A stretch of 64,000 nucleotides of DNA, taken from contig NZ_JANJZT010000001.1 of the NCBI RefSeq assembly GCF_024622975.1, forward strand, positions 248,001 through 312,000, read 5' to 3'. Origin of the DNA: Blautia caecimuris. GTDB taxonomy: Bacteria; Bacillota; Clostridia; Lachnospirales; Lachnospiraceae. The notes under the pieces are model-generated. The model saw nothing but the letters and a program-made list of their open reading frames with translations. It was not told the DNA's origin and searched no databases. Shown in pieces: positions 37,840 to 47,022 of this stretch; position 1 is the stretch's first letter; each line of letters opens with the position of its first letter. The translations under genes were made by a program, and so were the position numbers.

Positions 37840-40800
37840 CAGTAAGTGGCAGATCAGCAAGGTGGGACTGATTGATTTCTGGTATTATGATGAAGAAGAA
37901 TTTGATTTTCTGGACGGTCGTATGCTGCTAAGGGGAGCAAATGGTTCAGGAAAATCTGTTACCATGCAGAGCTTTATTCCGCTTCTTTTGGACGGAAATA
38001 TGAGACCGGAACGTCTGGATCCCTTTGGCTCCAGAGCTAGAAAAATGGAAAATTATCTTCTGGAAGAGGGTGATGACCGGGAAGAACGGACCGGCTATCT
38101 TTATATGGAATTTAAACGCATGAAAAGCGAGGAATACATGACCCTTGGACTGGGAATCCGCGCCAGAAAGAATAAAAAGCTGGAATCCTGGTATTTCTGT
38201 ATTACAGACAACCGACGGGTTGGAAAAGATGTTTTTCTGTATAAGGATGTGGACAACCGTATTACCTGCTCAAAGGCAGAACTGAAAAATCGTATTGGCG
38301 ACGGCGGAAAGGTAATGGAAACCCAGGGAGAATATGCGGCCTGTGTGAACCGTCTTCTGTTTGGGTTTGAGACTCAGGAGGAGTACAGGGAGTTTCTGGA
38401 GCTTCTGATCCAGCTTCGTACGCCTAAATTATCAAAGGATTTTAAGCCTACAGTAATCAATGAAATCCTCAGCAGTTCTCTGCAGACTCTGTCGGAAGAT
38501 GATCTGCGCCCTATGTCAGAAGCAATTGAAAACATGGACAGCCTGAAAACAAATCTGGATTCTTTGAATGAGAGCATAAATGCTGCCAGACAGATTGAAA
38601 AGGTGTATGATCAGTACAATCAGATTGTCTTGTACGACAAGGCTATGATGCTGACGGAGGCTCTGAAAAATCTTGAGGATTGTGAAAAAACAGAAAAGGA
38701 GCTCTCAGAGAGTCTTATGAACAGGGAGGAGCTTTTGATTCAGGAGAAGCAGCATTATGAAGCTCTGGCATGTGAGGAGACGGTATTAAAAGAAGAAAGC
38801 AGTTCTCTTGCGGAAAGTGATGCGGCAAAGCTGAAAGATCAGGAAATAAAGCTGACGCAGGATCTGGATGAAAAGCGGAAGGAAGAGAGAAAAAAAGAGG
38901 CTCAGGAACAGGAGAAAAAAGAAAAACATCTGGATGCAAAGGAAAGGCTCAGACAGGAAAATGAGAGAAATGAAACTATCTGGGCTGACATGGAAGGCTG
39001 TCTGGATGAAATGGAAGAGGAAATGGAAGATATCCCCTTTGATGAGTTTTCTTTTTTAAGGAAAGAACTTCTGGAAGACAGGAATCCTTCTTATTCGTTT
39101 TCATCTCACAATGCTTTATTAAAAAAATATACAGACAAGGTGGAAGAAGGAAAAGAGGGGCTTACGGAGGAAAAAAACTGTCAGGATCGATATGACAGAT
39201 ACCTGAAAGAGCTGGATGTCTGTCAGCAGCAGCGGGATCAGGCGGAAAGATCAGTCCAGCAGTATGAAAAACTGTTTCAGGAGACAAAGGCAGAGCTGAC
39301 AGAAAAAATTTATATCTGGGCTCACGAAAATCAGGAGTTAAAACCAGAACCGGATGCACTGAGGGAAATGACCCGAAAAATTCAGGAGTATGAATTAGGG
39401 GAGGACTTTCTGGAAATCCGTGATTCTGTAAAAGGCATTCTGTTCAGTAAGGAAAGTGAATTGAACCGGGAAAAGCTGCAACTGGAACAGGCTCATGGCA
39501 AAGCACAGGAATCCTTCGAAGAATTAAATGCAGAACTTGAAAGCTGGAATAATAAAAAAGATCCGGAACCGGAGCAGCCAGAATGTGTAAGACAAAATCG
39601 AAGAAGACTGAAGGAACAGGGAATACCCTATCAGCAGTTTTATAAAATCATAGAGTTTGACACAGGATTAACTAGAGAACAGGCAGACCGCATAGAAGAG
39701 GCTCTTATGAATATGGGAGTTCTGGATGCCCTGATTATCTCAGAGGAATATCGGGAACAGGTGTATTCTCTGGACCCAGGCGTCTGCGACAAATATATTT
39801 TCAGTGACGTTTCCCATGTGAAAGAGAATCTGACTCAGGTCCTGGACGTGGATAATGGAGAGCAGGATATTCTTTTATATCATAGCATCTCCAATATTCT
39901 TTCAGCAATAGGATTTGGAAGCCGGGAGGAGCAGAGCGGTCATTCCTGGATTGACAGAGAGGGAAATTACCGGATTGGAGTGCTGGAGGGTACGGTTACA
40001 AAGGAGTATAAAGCGCGTTTTATTGGTGCCCGTGCACGGGAAGAATACAGGAAAAGTAAGATAGAAGAGCTGACAGTCCTTTGTGAACAGGAAGAAAAAG
40101 AAATCCGGATGCTGGAAGAAGCTATAGTGCAAAATGAAGAAAGAAGGAACAGGCTTCAGAGAGAATGGTTGGAGTTTCCAAAAGAGGATGATCTGAAAAC
40201 AGCGGCAAAGGCCCTGGCAGAGTGTGAATATAAGTTGGAAATTTCGGTAAGACAGCTGGGAGAACAGCAGATCATTACGGAAAAAGAAAGAAAAAATCTG
40301 GATCAGATTCGGATTAAGGTCAGGGAGCTTTGTTCAAAAGCATATTTAACGCCTCGTCTGGAGCTGTTTGTACAGACGCTGGATGGGCTGAGAAATTATA
40401 AGGAGCTTTTGGCTAGTCTCCAGGTTTTATGGGGAAATTATCAGAATGGTCTCCGATTTGTGGAAAGTCAGGAAGCGTATCTGGAGGAGCTGGAACAGGA
40501 TCTGGACGAAATACGGTATGAAAGAATTCGGATTCAGCAGAAAATACGGGAATTGGAGGGGCTTTTGGATTCTGTGAGAAAACAGCTGGAGCTTACGGAT
40601 TATGAGCAGATACAGGAACGCCTGGATTTCTGCATGAAGCGTCTCTTGCAGCTTCCGAAAGAACGGGAAAACAGTGTAAGGGAACAGGAAGCCCTGGAAG
40701 GTGAAATCCAGACGCTTGAAGAAAAAATCAAGGAAAACGGTATAAAGAAACAGGAATTTCTGAAAAAACAGGAAAAGTATCAGTATATTTTCCAGAAAGA

Positions 40801-41935
40801 ATATAATTTAGGGTATGTGGAAAAAAATTTTGTAATTACAGAGGATATGGATGATCAGGCGCGGAAGGTGTGCAGGATGTTTGCAGGAGGCTTTGGAAAT
40901 AAGAAACAGAGCGACCTGTTTGGAAATCTTCAGGAGATTTATCATCAGAACCGGGGATATCTTCTGGATTATCAGATTACTCTGTTGTCTCTGTTTGGTG
41001 ATCTGGATGAGGACAGTCTGTTTTATGAAAAAAGTGTAAAGCGAATTGATATTTCGGCAAAATATCGGGGAATATCAGTGACTTTTAAGGAACTGATCCG
41101 GAAATTGACAGAAGATGCGGAATCATTGTCTGCTCTTTTAAATGAAAGAGACCGGGAGCTGTTTGAGGATATACTTGCAAACACGATCAGTAAAAAAATC
41201 AGGATAAAGATCCAGGCAAGCAGGCGCTGGATAGAAAAAATGAATACACTAATGGAATCCATGCAGACCTCAAGCGGATTGAAATTAAGTCTTCGCTGGA
41301 AGAATAAGCAGGCTCAAAGAGAAGATCAGCTGGATACCAGATCTCTGGTGGAGCTGCTTCAGAAGGATGCGGAGATTATGAGGGAGGAAGAGGTTGAGAG
41401 CCTTTCCCGTCATTTTCGGTCAAAAATTGAGGAAGCCCGTAAAATTTCAGGAGAAACCGGCGCAGTTCAGTCCTTCCATGCAACTATGCGGGAGGTACTG
41501 GACTACAGAAAGTGGTTTGAATTTCAATTGGAGTGCCAGAAAACAGGAGAGAAGAAGCGGGAGCTGACAGACAGAGTATTTTTTACCTTCAGCGGAGGAG
41601 AAAAAGCCATGTCCATGTATGTTCCTTTATTTTCAGCAGTGGTGGCAAAATATGCAGGAGCCAACGAGGATGCGCCAAGGCTGATTTCTCTTGACGAGGC
41701 TTTTGCCGGTGTAGATGAAACCAATATCCGGGATATGTTCCGTCTGATGGTGGAATTTGAATTTAATTTTATGATCAATTCTCAGATTTTGTGGGGCGAT
41801 TATGATACGGTTCCGGGACTGGCAATTTATCAGCTGATCCGACCGGAAAATGCAAAGTTTGTTTCTGTGATCCGCTATATCTGGAATGGAAAGAAAAAGA
41901 TCATGACAACAGGAAGTACGGAACAGAGGTCATAG
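37832..41935 (+). CDS. jetC: Wadjet type II JetC, SMC-like ATPase (TIGR02680)
   Basis: The 1367-residue motor has Walker A GANGSGKS (residues 35-42) near the N-terminus, long coiled-coil arms rich in Glu, Lys and Gln (about residues 250-540 and 740-1000) around a hinge-like region, and a C-terminal ABC head with signature FSGGEKAMSM (about residue 1254) and Walker B RLISLDEAFAGVDE (about 1285). JetC extrudes DNA loops and lets the complex recognise and cleave small circular DNA. GGGAGGAC precedes the ATG within jetB. Confidence 0.93.
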   Translation: MNNSKWQISKVGLIDFWYYDEEEFDFLDGRMLLRGANGSGKSVTMQSFIPLLLDGNMRPERLDPFGSRARKMENYLLEEGDDREERTGYLYMEFKRMKSEEYMTLGLGIRARKNKKLESWYFCITDNRRVGKDVFLYKDVDNRITCSKAELKNRIGDGGKVMETQGEYAACVNRLLFGFETQEEYREFLELLIQLRTPKLSKDFKPTVINEILSSSLQTLSEDDLRPMSEAIENMDSLKTNLDSLNESINAARQIEKVYDQYNQIVLYDKAMMLTEALKNLEDCEKTEKELSESLMNREELLIQEKQHYEALACEETVLKEESSSLAESDAAKLKDQEIKLTQDLDEKRKEERKKEAQEQEKKEKHLDAKERLRQENERNETIWADMEGCLDEMEEEMEDIPFDEFSFLRKELLEDRNPSYSFSSHNALLKKYTDKVEEGKEGLTEEKNCQDRYDRYLKELDVCQQQRDQAERSVQQYEKLFQETKAELTEKIYIWAHENQELKPEPDALREMTRKIQEYELGEDFLEIRDSVKGILFSKESELNREKLQLEQAHGKAQESFEELNAELESWNNKKDPEPEQPECVRQNRRRLKEQGIPYQQFYKIIEFDTGLTREQADRIEEALMNMGVLDALIISEEYREQVYSLDPGVCDKYIFSDVSHVKENLTQVLDVDNGEQDILLYHSISNILSAIGFGSREEQSGHSWIDREGNYRIGVLEGTVTKEYKARFIGARAREEYRKSKIEELTVLCEQEEKEIRMLEEAIVQNEERRNRLQREWLEFPKEDDLKTAAKALAECEYKLEISVRQLGEQQIITEKERKNLDQIRIKVRELCSKAYLTPRLELFVQTLDGLRNYKELLASLQVLWGNYQNGLRFVESQEAYLEELEQDLDEIRYERIRIQQKIRELEGLLDSVRKQLELTDYEQIQERLDFCMKRLLQLPKERENSVREQEALEGEIQTLEEKIKENGIKKQEFLKKQEKYQYIFQKEYNLGYVEKNFVITEDMDDQARKVCRMFAGGFGNKKQSDLFGNLQEIYHQNRGYLLDYQITLLSLFGDLDEDSLFYEKSVKRIDISAKYRGISVTFKELIRKLTEDAESLSALLNERDRELFEDILANTISKKIRIKIQASRRWIEKMNTLMESMQTSSGLKLSLRWKNKQAQREDQLDTRSLVELLQKDAEIMREEEVESLSRHFRSKIEEARKISGETGAVQSFHATMREVLDYRKWFEFQLECQKTGEKKRELTDRVFFTFSGGEKAMSMYVPLFSAVVAKYAGANEDAPRLISLDEAFAGVDETNIRDMFRLMVEFEFNFMINSQILWGDYDTVPGLAIYQLIRPENAKFVSVIRYIWNGKKKIMTTGSTEQRS

Positions 41936-41938
41936 GAA

Positions 41939-43300
41939 ATGACAGAAGGAGAGAAAAATAAAAACCTGAAGGAATGTCTGGAATATTTTCGTGAGCGTCC
42001 GGTTTATAAAAAGTTTTTCTCAAAATGGCGAGAGAAATATGCCGGACTGGGATATCTGGGCGGTAAGATAACGCTGACCGGATTGGATCAGGAGGAGAAG
42101 GCTCAGCTCAGTGGCTTTTTTCAAAAGGATTATACAGAAAGCAGGACTGTGACAATTTCTGCGCAGGTGTTTGAAAAAAGGCTTCAGAACAGCCGTTTTG
42201 CAGGAATTTCGGGAGAAGAGCTGCTGAAAGCATATTTTGAACAGCCATTGGTAATAAAAAAAGAAGAAAAACAGAAGGAACTGGAAAAAAGAGCTTTTTA
42301 TTTCAATGATATTATAAAAAAATCTCAGGGAAATACGGCTTCTGTATGGCTGAAGCTGGTTCTGGCAAATCACCTTCCAGGTTATGAAATTCTGATTCAG
42401 CAGTATGGAGGTGATCCGGAGACATTTCGCAGTGTGCTGGAGAATTTTATGGCTGCAGTTCAGAGACTTACAGAAATGTTTAGAGAAGGAAACGGCTGCA
42501 GAGAACTGCTTCCTGTATTTTCTGCAAAGGTCACAGGCAATCCTCATTATTTTGACGCAGGTACTGCTGCCGAAAAATTACTGACTGCATTTTTTTCATG
42601 GCAGTTGTCGGACACAGACTCAGAGAAAATGACAGGTGCAGAGGAAAAGAACCGCCTTTTTTATCAGTGCGGGCTTTTGAGAGACGATTTGTCTAATGAG
42701 GTTCTGGCTTATGGTATCCGGGGCTGGAAAAGAGATGGAAGTCTTCACAGGGGAATAGAAGGATTTTTTCTTGAGAAGGAACCCATGCGTCTGACGCTGC
42801 ACACCATGGGCAGTATTGAGGTTATCAGGGCGCAGCGGAAACAGGTTTATGTAGTAGAAAATCCGGCAGTATTTTCTGTTCTGACAGCCCGATATCCGGA
42901 ATGTGCGGCTGTGTGTATCAATGGACAGCCAAGGCTTGCCGCTCTGCTTCTGCTGGACAGCCTGAAGGGCAGTCACAGATTCTTTTATGCAGGGGATTTT
43001 GACCCGGAAGGTATCCTGATTGCTCAGAGGCTGAAAGAACGATATGGTGAAAGTCTTCATCTCTGGAAATATGATAAAAAATGGTATCTGCAGTTTCTGT
43101 CCGAAGTGGAACTGAATCCCAGACGGCTTAAAAAGCTGGAACAGGTATATATAGACGAGCTTCTGGAAATCCGGGAGTGCATGAAAAAGAAGAAAAGAGC
43201 TGCCTATCAGGAGGCTATGATGGAGATTTATCTTGATGCAGTAAAATCTGAAGAGTCAGAAAATGGTTTTGTATCATCATCAGCAGATGAAAATGAATAA
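41939..43300 (+). CDS. jetD: Wadjet type II JetD, TOPRIM nuclease subunit (DUF2399/DUF3323, TIGR02679)
   Basis: The 453-residue protein has an N-terminal DUF3323-like part and a C-terminal DUF2399 part with a TOPRIM-type active site: a glutamate in YVVENPAVFSVL (about residue 306) and the DxD-type motif FYAGDFDPEGILIAQRLKERYG (about residues 350-360). JetD is the nuclease that cuts plasmid DNA once JetABC has stalled on it. It follows jetC by 3 bp. All four subunits look full length and keep their catalytic motifs, so the system appears functional. Confidence 0.92.
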   Translation: MTEGEKNKNLKECLEYFRERPVYKKFFSKWREKYAGLGYLGGKITLTGLDQEEKAQLSGFFQKDYTESRTVTISAQVFEKRLQNSRFAGISGEELLKAYFEQPLVIKKEEKQKELEKRAFYFNDIIKKSQGNTASVWLKLVLANHLPGYEILIQQYGGDPETFRSVLENFMAAVQRLTEMFREGNGCRELLPVFSAKVTGNPHYFDAGTAAEKLLTAFFSWQLSDTDSEKMTGAEEKNRLFYQCGLLRDDLSNEVLAYGIRGWKRDGSLHRGIEGFFLEKEPMRLTLHTMGSIEVIRAQRKQVYVVENPAVFSVLTARYPECAAVCINGQPRLAALLLLDSLKGSHRFFYAGDFDPEGILIAQRLKERYGESLHLWKYDKKWYLQFLSEVELNPRRLKKLEQVYIDELLEIRECMKKKKRAAYQEAMMEIYLDAVKSEESENGFVSSSADENE

Positions 43301-43348
43301 AATATTGTCAGAGGGTTACTGTTGTCGAATGGTGTCGATGAGATTTTG

Positions 43349-43377
43349 TTGACTTTCAGGCAGGAGGAGCATATACT
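43349..43377 (+). promoter_or_regulatory. Promoter of the antisense RNA (antitoxin)
   Basis: TTGACT (43349-43354), exactly 17 bp, TATACT (43372-43377). No reading frame follows, and a terminator begins about 40 bp after the expected start. Confidence 0.75.
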
Positions 43378-43383
43378 GATAGT

Positions 43384-43456
43384 AGCTAAAAACGTTATGA
43401 TTCTGACATTAGCGAAAACGAAAACCCCGGAAGTCTGCTACACTTCCGGGGTTTTC
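43384..43456 (+). ncRNA. Putative RNAII-like antisense antitoxin RNA
   Basis: A transcript of about 73 nt from the promoter at 43349-43377 to the hairpin at 43421-43455. Its 5' half repeats two segments of the opposite-strand toxin gene: ATAGTAGCTAA (43379-43389, matching 43531-43541) and ACGTTATGA...TTCTGACATTAGC (43392-43413, matching 43570-43594). Because the toxin mRNA is read from the other strand, these segments are complementary to it, and the second covers the toxin start codon. Size and layout mirror RNAII of the par locus. Confidence 0.7.
43421..43456. terminator. Shared bidirectional terminator of the toxin and antitoxin RNAs
   Basis: AAAACCCCGGAAGT / ACTTCCGGGGTTTT is a strong stem with A/T runs on both sides, able to end the plus-strand antisense RNA and the minus-strand toxin mRNA. 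Confidence 0.9.
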
Positions 43457-43494
43457 TATTCCTTTTATGTAAGGAGGCTTAGACCTTGAGGCTG

Positions 43495-43590
43495 TTACTG
43501 CCTGTTGTTTTTGTCCAGCCATTTGCAGATATAGTAGCTAACTATACCTGCTGCGACAGAAACAAAAAACGTCATGATAAGTTCTGACAT
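43495..43590 (-). CDS. Fst-like small hydrophobic toxin (type I toxin-antitoxin)
   Basis: The 31-codon frame encodes a peptide starting MSELIMTFFVSVAAGIVSYY and ending ICKWLDKNNRQ. It has a single membrane helix (about residues 4-22) followed by a short polar tail with the W-L-D pattern typical of Fst/Ldr-type toxins, which damage the membrane. GGAGGTG lies 7 bp before the ATG and is sequestered by ACCTCC 8 nt upstream in the mRNA (hairpin with loop AGCAGAAA). The gene is convergent with a short antisense RNA and shares its terminator. It is too short for ordinary gene finders. Confidence 0.75.
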   Translation of the reverse strand: MSELIMTFFVSVAAGIVSYYICKWLDKNNRQ

Positions 43591-43632
43591 CAGCATTCAC
43601 CTCCTTTCTGCTGGAGGTTCGGCAGCAACTGT

Positions 43633-43641
43633 ATTGTATCA
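43633..43641 (-). promoter_or_regulatory. Extended -10 promoter of the toxin mRNA
   Basis: Minus-strand TGATACAAT (TGn plus TACAAT). It would give a toxin mRNA of about 205 nt up to the shared terminator. Confidence 0.55.
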
Positions 43642-43838
43642 TTTGCAGTCAGAAAAATATGTCATATTCTGGTTACAAAGCTTGAAAATTTCAGCAGTGC
43701 AGAGGGATTTCTTTTAAATGCCTGTAATATGTAACTGAGAAAATTAAAATAGTACACATAAATAAAAAAATAGCAGAAGAAAATACAAGCTCTCCTGGGG
43801 TAAAATAAACTCAGTAATAACATACAGGAGGGTATGCC

Positions 43839-46691
43839 ATGATAATCATTGGAGAAAAACTGAACGGTTCCATTCCGTCAGTTGCTAAGGCCATTGCAGA
43901 TAAGGATGCGGAACTTATCAAAGAGAGAGCCAGAAAACAGGCAGAAGCGGGCGCCACATTTCTGGACGTGTGTGCTTCTGTTGAGGAGGACGTGGAAGTA
44001 GAAACTTTAAAATGGATGATTGATCTTGTACAGGAGGTAACAGATACGCCGATTTGTGTAGACAGTCCAAGTGCAAAATCCTGCGTAGCAGCGATCCCGT
44101 TCTGTAAAAGACCGGGACTGGTAAACTCTGTTTCCCTGGAAGGAGACAAAATTGACAGGATTTTCCCGGTCATTGCGGATACAGACTGGGAATGTGTTGC
44201 TCTTCTCTGCGACAATGACGGAATCCCGGATTCTGTAGAACGCAGGATGAAGGTTTTCCATGGAATCATGGAAAAGGCAAAAGAGTACGGAATTGCTCCG
44301 TCAAGATTACATATTGACCCGTTGGTAGTAACTTTGTCAACAGATGAGACTGCACTTACTGTATTTGCAGACTGCTGCCGTCAGATTAAGGCGGAATATC
44401 CGGAAATCCATATTACCAGCGGTCTTTCCAACATTTCATTTGGTCTGCCTGTAAGAAAAAATATCAATCAGGCATTTATGGTTCTTGCCATGAATGCAGG
44501 TATGGATAGCGCTATCGTAGATCCAACCAACAAAAATATGATCGGAATGATCTATGCCACAGACGCTCTTCTGGAAAGAGATGAATACTGCCTGAATTAT
44601 ATCGGGAAATTCCAGGACAGACCTCAGGAGTCAGAAGCAGAAGCGGCACCGCAGACACCGGCAGACGAGAAGATGCTGGCAGTCTTTAAGGCAACTCAGG
44701 ACGGTAAAAACAAAGAAATCGGAAAATGTGTGCAGGATGCCATTGACGCAGGCTGCGATCCTACAGCAATTCTCAATGACGGTATGATCGGAGCTATGGC
44801 TGTGGTAGGTGAGAACTTCAAAAAAGAGATCATCTTTGTTCCGCAGATGCTGGCTGCAGCCCGCGCTATGAAGGCCGGTGTTGAGGTGCTGAAGCCGTAT
44901 CTTGCAACAGGAGAGGCGGGAAGCGCAGGAAAGATCATTCTCGGTACTGTGGCAGGCGACCTTCACGACATCGGAAAAAATCTGGTGGGCATGATGTTTG
45001 AGAGCGCCGGATTTGAGGTTCTTGATCTTGGCGTGGACGTTCCCATCCAGACCTTTATTGATACAGTAAATGAACATAAGGATGCAACGATCGTTGCCCT
45101 ATCCGCGCTTCTTACTACAACCATGCCGTCTCTGCGCGACACAGTTGCAGCTCTTCTGGAGCAGCCTTTCCGTCCAAGAATTAAAATTATGGTAGGAGGA
45201 GCTCCGATCACTCAGGAGTTTGCTGATGAGATCGGCGCAGACGCATATACCGAGGATGCGGCATCTGCAGCAGAGCAGGCAAAAAAATATGCGGATTCCG
45301 GTTTCTGTGCAAAGGCCGCAGCCGGAGAATTTGACCTTACTGAGGAAGAACTGAAAGCTTTTGAAGAAAAAAGAGCGGCAGAAAAAACAGAAGCAGCATC
45401 AAAAGAGAAAGCTGCGCCTGTAAAAGAAGCTGCAGTTCAGGTGAATTTTGACAAAACAAAAGTAGATATCAGCAAAGTACGTCTTCCCGGTCCGGGAGAA
45501 GGCTATAAGCTGAACTGGGAAGAAACAAAAGAGAAATTCCGTAATTACTGGGCTCACAAGAACACAGGCCGTCCGCTGATGTGCGTGATCGCAAGAAGAC
45601 CGGAGATTGAACAGTATTCTGACGGAACTCCTGTAGACGGCGGATATCTGGGGCAGATCTGCCAGGGCAAATACTACAATATGCCGGATGAGCTGATGTG
45701 GAAGGATATGGAGGATAAATATCAGGATCCTCAGAGAATCGTAGACCGTTATCGTTTCTTCTGTGACACTCACGCATTCCTTGGCGAGAGTTTCCCGAAC
45801 CTGAATGTTGACTTTGGACCGGGATCTCTGGCAGCCTACCTTGGATCCGAGATCGGCTTTAAAGAAGACACCGTATGGTTTAACAAGTGTCTGGACGGCT
45901 GGGATGGTGTTCCGAAGCTTCAGTTTGATCCGGAAAATAAATGGTTTAAGAAACATATCAATCTTGTGAAAAGCTGCCGTGAACTGGCTGGAAATGATTT
46001 TTATGTAGATATGCCTGACCTGATGGAGAATATTGATGTTCTGGCATCCCTTCGCGGAGCCCAGGAAACCTTGTTCGACCTTCTGGATGAGCCGGAAAAG
46101 GTAGGCGAGCGTATACAGGAAGTAACTGATGTTTACTATGATTATTATGACTGTTTCTACGATGCCATCAAAGACGAGGAAGGCGGCAACGCATACACTG
46201 TGTTCCAGATCTGGGGACCGGGAAGAACCGTGAAGCTGCAGTGTGATTTCTCAGCCATGATGTCACCGGAGGATTTCCGGAAATACATCCAGCCTTCACT
46301 GAGAACACAGTCTGAAAATGTGGATCATGTTCTTTATCATCTGGACGGACCGCAGGCGATCAAGCACATGGATGCTCTGATGGAAATTGACGGAATTGAT
46401 GCTCTGCAGTGGACCAGCGGCGATGCCGGCCCGGACGGAACTCTTCCGGACTGGGATGTGATTTATGACAAAGCTATTGCAGCAGGAAAATCCATCTGGG
46501 TAAAGGTTTATTCCGGAGAGTTTGAGGACTGGATCAGAAACGTAGACCGTCTTGTAAAAAAATACGGTTCTCACAGCCTCTTCCTTCTGTTCCCGGAAAT
46601 GTCCATGGAGCAGGCAGTATATCTTCTGGATTATGCAGAAAAGAACTGGAGCGATGTCAAAGGCACTTTCTGTGAGTCACTGGGAAGATAA
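43839..46691 (+). CDS. Three-domain corrinoid methyltransferase fusion (pterin-MeTr + corrinoid protein + UROD-type methyltransferase)
   Basis: One 950-residue polypeptide holds a whole methyl-transfer system. Residues about 1-265 are a DHPS-fold methyltetrahydrofolate:corrinoid methyltransferase (IIIGEKLNGSIPSVAKAI, AEAGATFLDVCAS, PICVDSPSA, ITSGLSNISFGLPVRKNINQAF). Residues about 280-490 are a helical cap plus B12 domain with DLHDIGKN (cobalt-ligand histidine about residue 376) and MVGGAPITQEFADEIGADAY. A charged Ala/Glu/Lys linker (about 500-545) leads to a UROD-type domain (about 555-950) with YHLDGPQAIKHMDALMEIDGIDALQW. The first two domains follow MetH order, but UROD replaces the homocysteine domain. 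The methyl donor substrate is unknown. AGGAGGGTATGCC precedes the ATG. Confidence 0.9.
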   Translation: MIIIGEKLNGSIPSVAKAIADKDAELIKERARKQAEAGATFLDVCASVEEDVEVETLKWMIDLVQEVTDTPICVDSPSAKSCVAAIPFCKRPGLVNSVSLEGDKIDRIFPVIADTDWECVALLCDNDGIPDSVERRMKVFHGIMEKAKEYGIAPSRLHIDPLVVTLSTDETALTVFADCCRQIKAEYPEIHITSGLSNISFGLPVRKNINQAFMVLAMNAGMDSAIVDPTNKNMIGMIYATDALLERDEYCLNYIGKFQDRPQESEAEAAPQTPADEKMLAVFKATQDGKNKEIGKCVQDAIDAGCDPTAILNDGMIGAMAVVGENFKKEIIFVPQMLAAARAMKAGVEVLKPYLATGEAGSAGKIILGTVAGDLHDIGKNLVGMMFESAGFEVLDLGVDVPIQTFIDTVNEHKDATIVALSALLTTTMPSLRDTVAALLEQPFRPRIKIMVGGAPITQEFADEIGADAYTEDAASAAEQAKKYADSGFCAKAAAGEFDLTEEELKAFEEKRAAEKTEAASKEKAAPVKEAAVQVNFDKTKVDISKVRLPGPGEGYKLNWEETKEKFRNYWAHKNTGRPLMCVIARRPEIEQYSDGTPVDGGYLGQICQGKYYNMPDELMWKDMEDKYQDPQRIVDRYRFFCDTHAFLGESFPNLNVDFGPGSLAAYLGSEIGFKEDTVWFNKCLDGWDGVPKLQFDPENKWFKKHINLVKSCRELAGNDFYVDMPDLMENIDVLASLRGAQETLFDLLDEPEKVGERIQEVTDVYYDYYDCFYDAIKDEEGGNAYTVFQIWGPGRTVKLQCDFSAMMSPEDFRKYIQPSLRTQSENVDHVLYHLDGPQAIKHMDALMEIDGIDALQWTSGDAGPDGTLPDWDVIYDKAIAAGKSIWVKVYSGEFEDWIRNVDRLVKKYGSHSLFLLFPEMSMEQAVYLLDYAEKNWSDVKGTFCESLGR

Positions 46692-46736
46692 ATAAAGTTT
46701 ACTTTTGAATTCCAATAAAATATATTCTGTAACACA

Positions 46737-46783
46737 GAAAAACCGCAGCAAAAGGGTTCCACGGCCCGGGCTGCGGTTTTGTT
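46737..46783 (+). terminator. Terminator after the methyltransferase fusion
   Basis: AAAAACCGCAGC and GCTGCGGTTTTG form the stem. The loop contains a CACGGCC / GGCC-rich part. Confidence 0.85.
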
Positions 46784-46854
46784 CTGATGAATATTTTATC
46801 CTTTGGTGACGGGGGCTGTCAGGCTGGTAAAGAAGAAATAAATGGATCAGATCA

Positions 46855-46883
46855 TTATGATCGGCAGATTTATGATCGGTAGA
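46855..46883. repeat. Tandem 14-bp direct repeat upstream of the isomerase-like gene
   Basis: TTATGATCGGCAGA (46855-46868) and TTATGATCGGTAGA (46870-46883) differ at one base and are offset by 15 bp. AraC-type regulators often bind direct repeats. A TATAAT (46958-46963) lies about 75 bp downstream. The rest of the 46784-47022 interval shows nothing else clear. Confidence 0.5.
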
Positions 46884-47022
46884 CTTTTTCCTGCAAAAAC
46901 AGGAAAAAAGTACAGTGATATCACAAGATACAGGACGAAAATTCTATATTTCCTTTATATAATAGGTTTATCAGAAATAGGAAAACGTAAACTTATAAAA
47001 TAAAAAGAGAGGAAACAGACAA

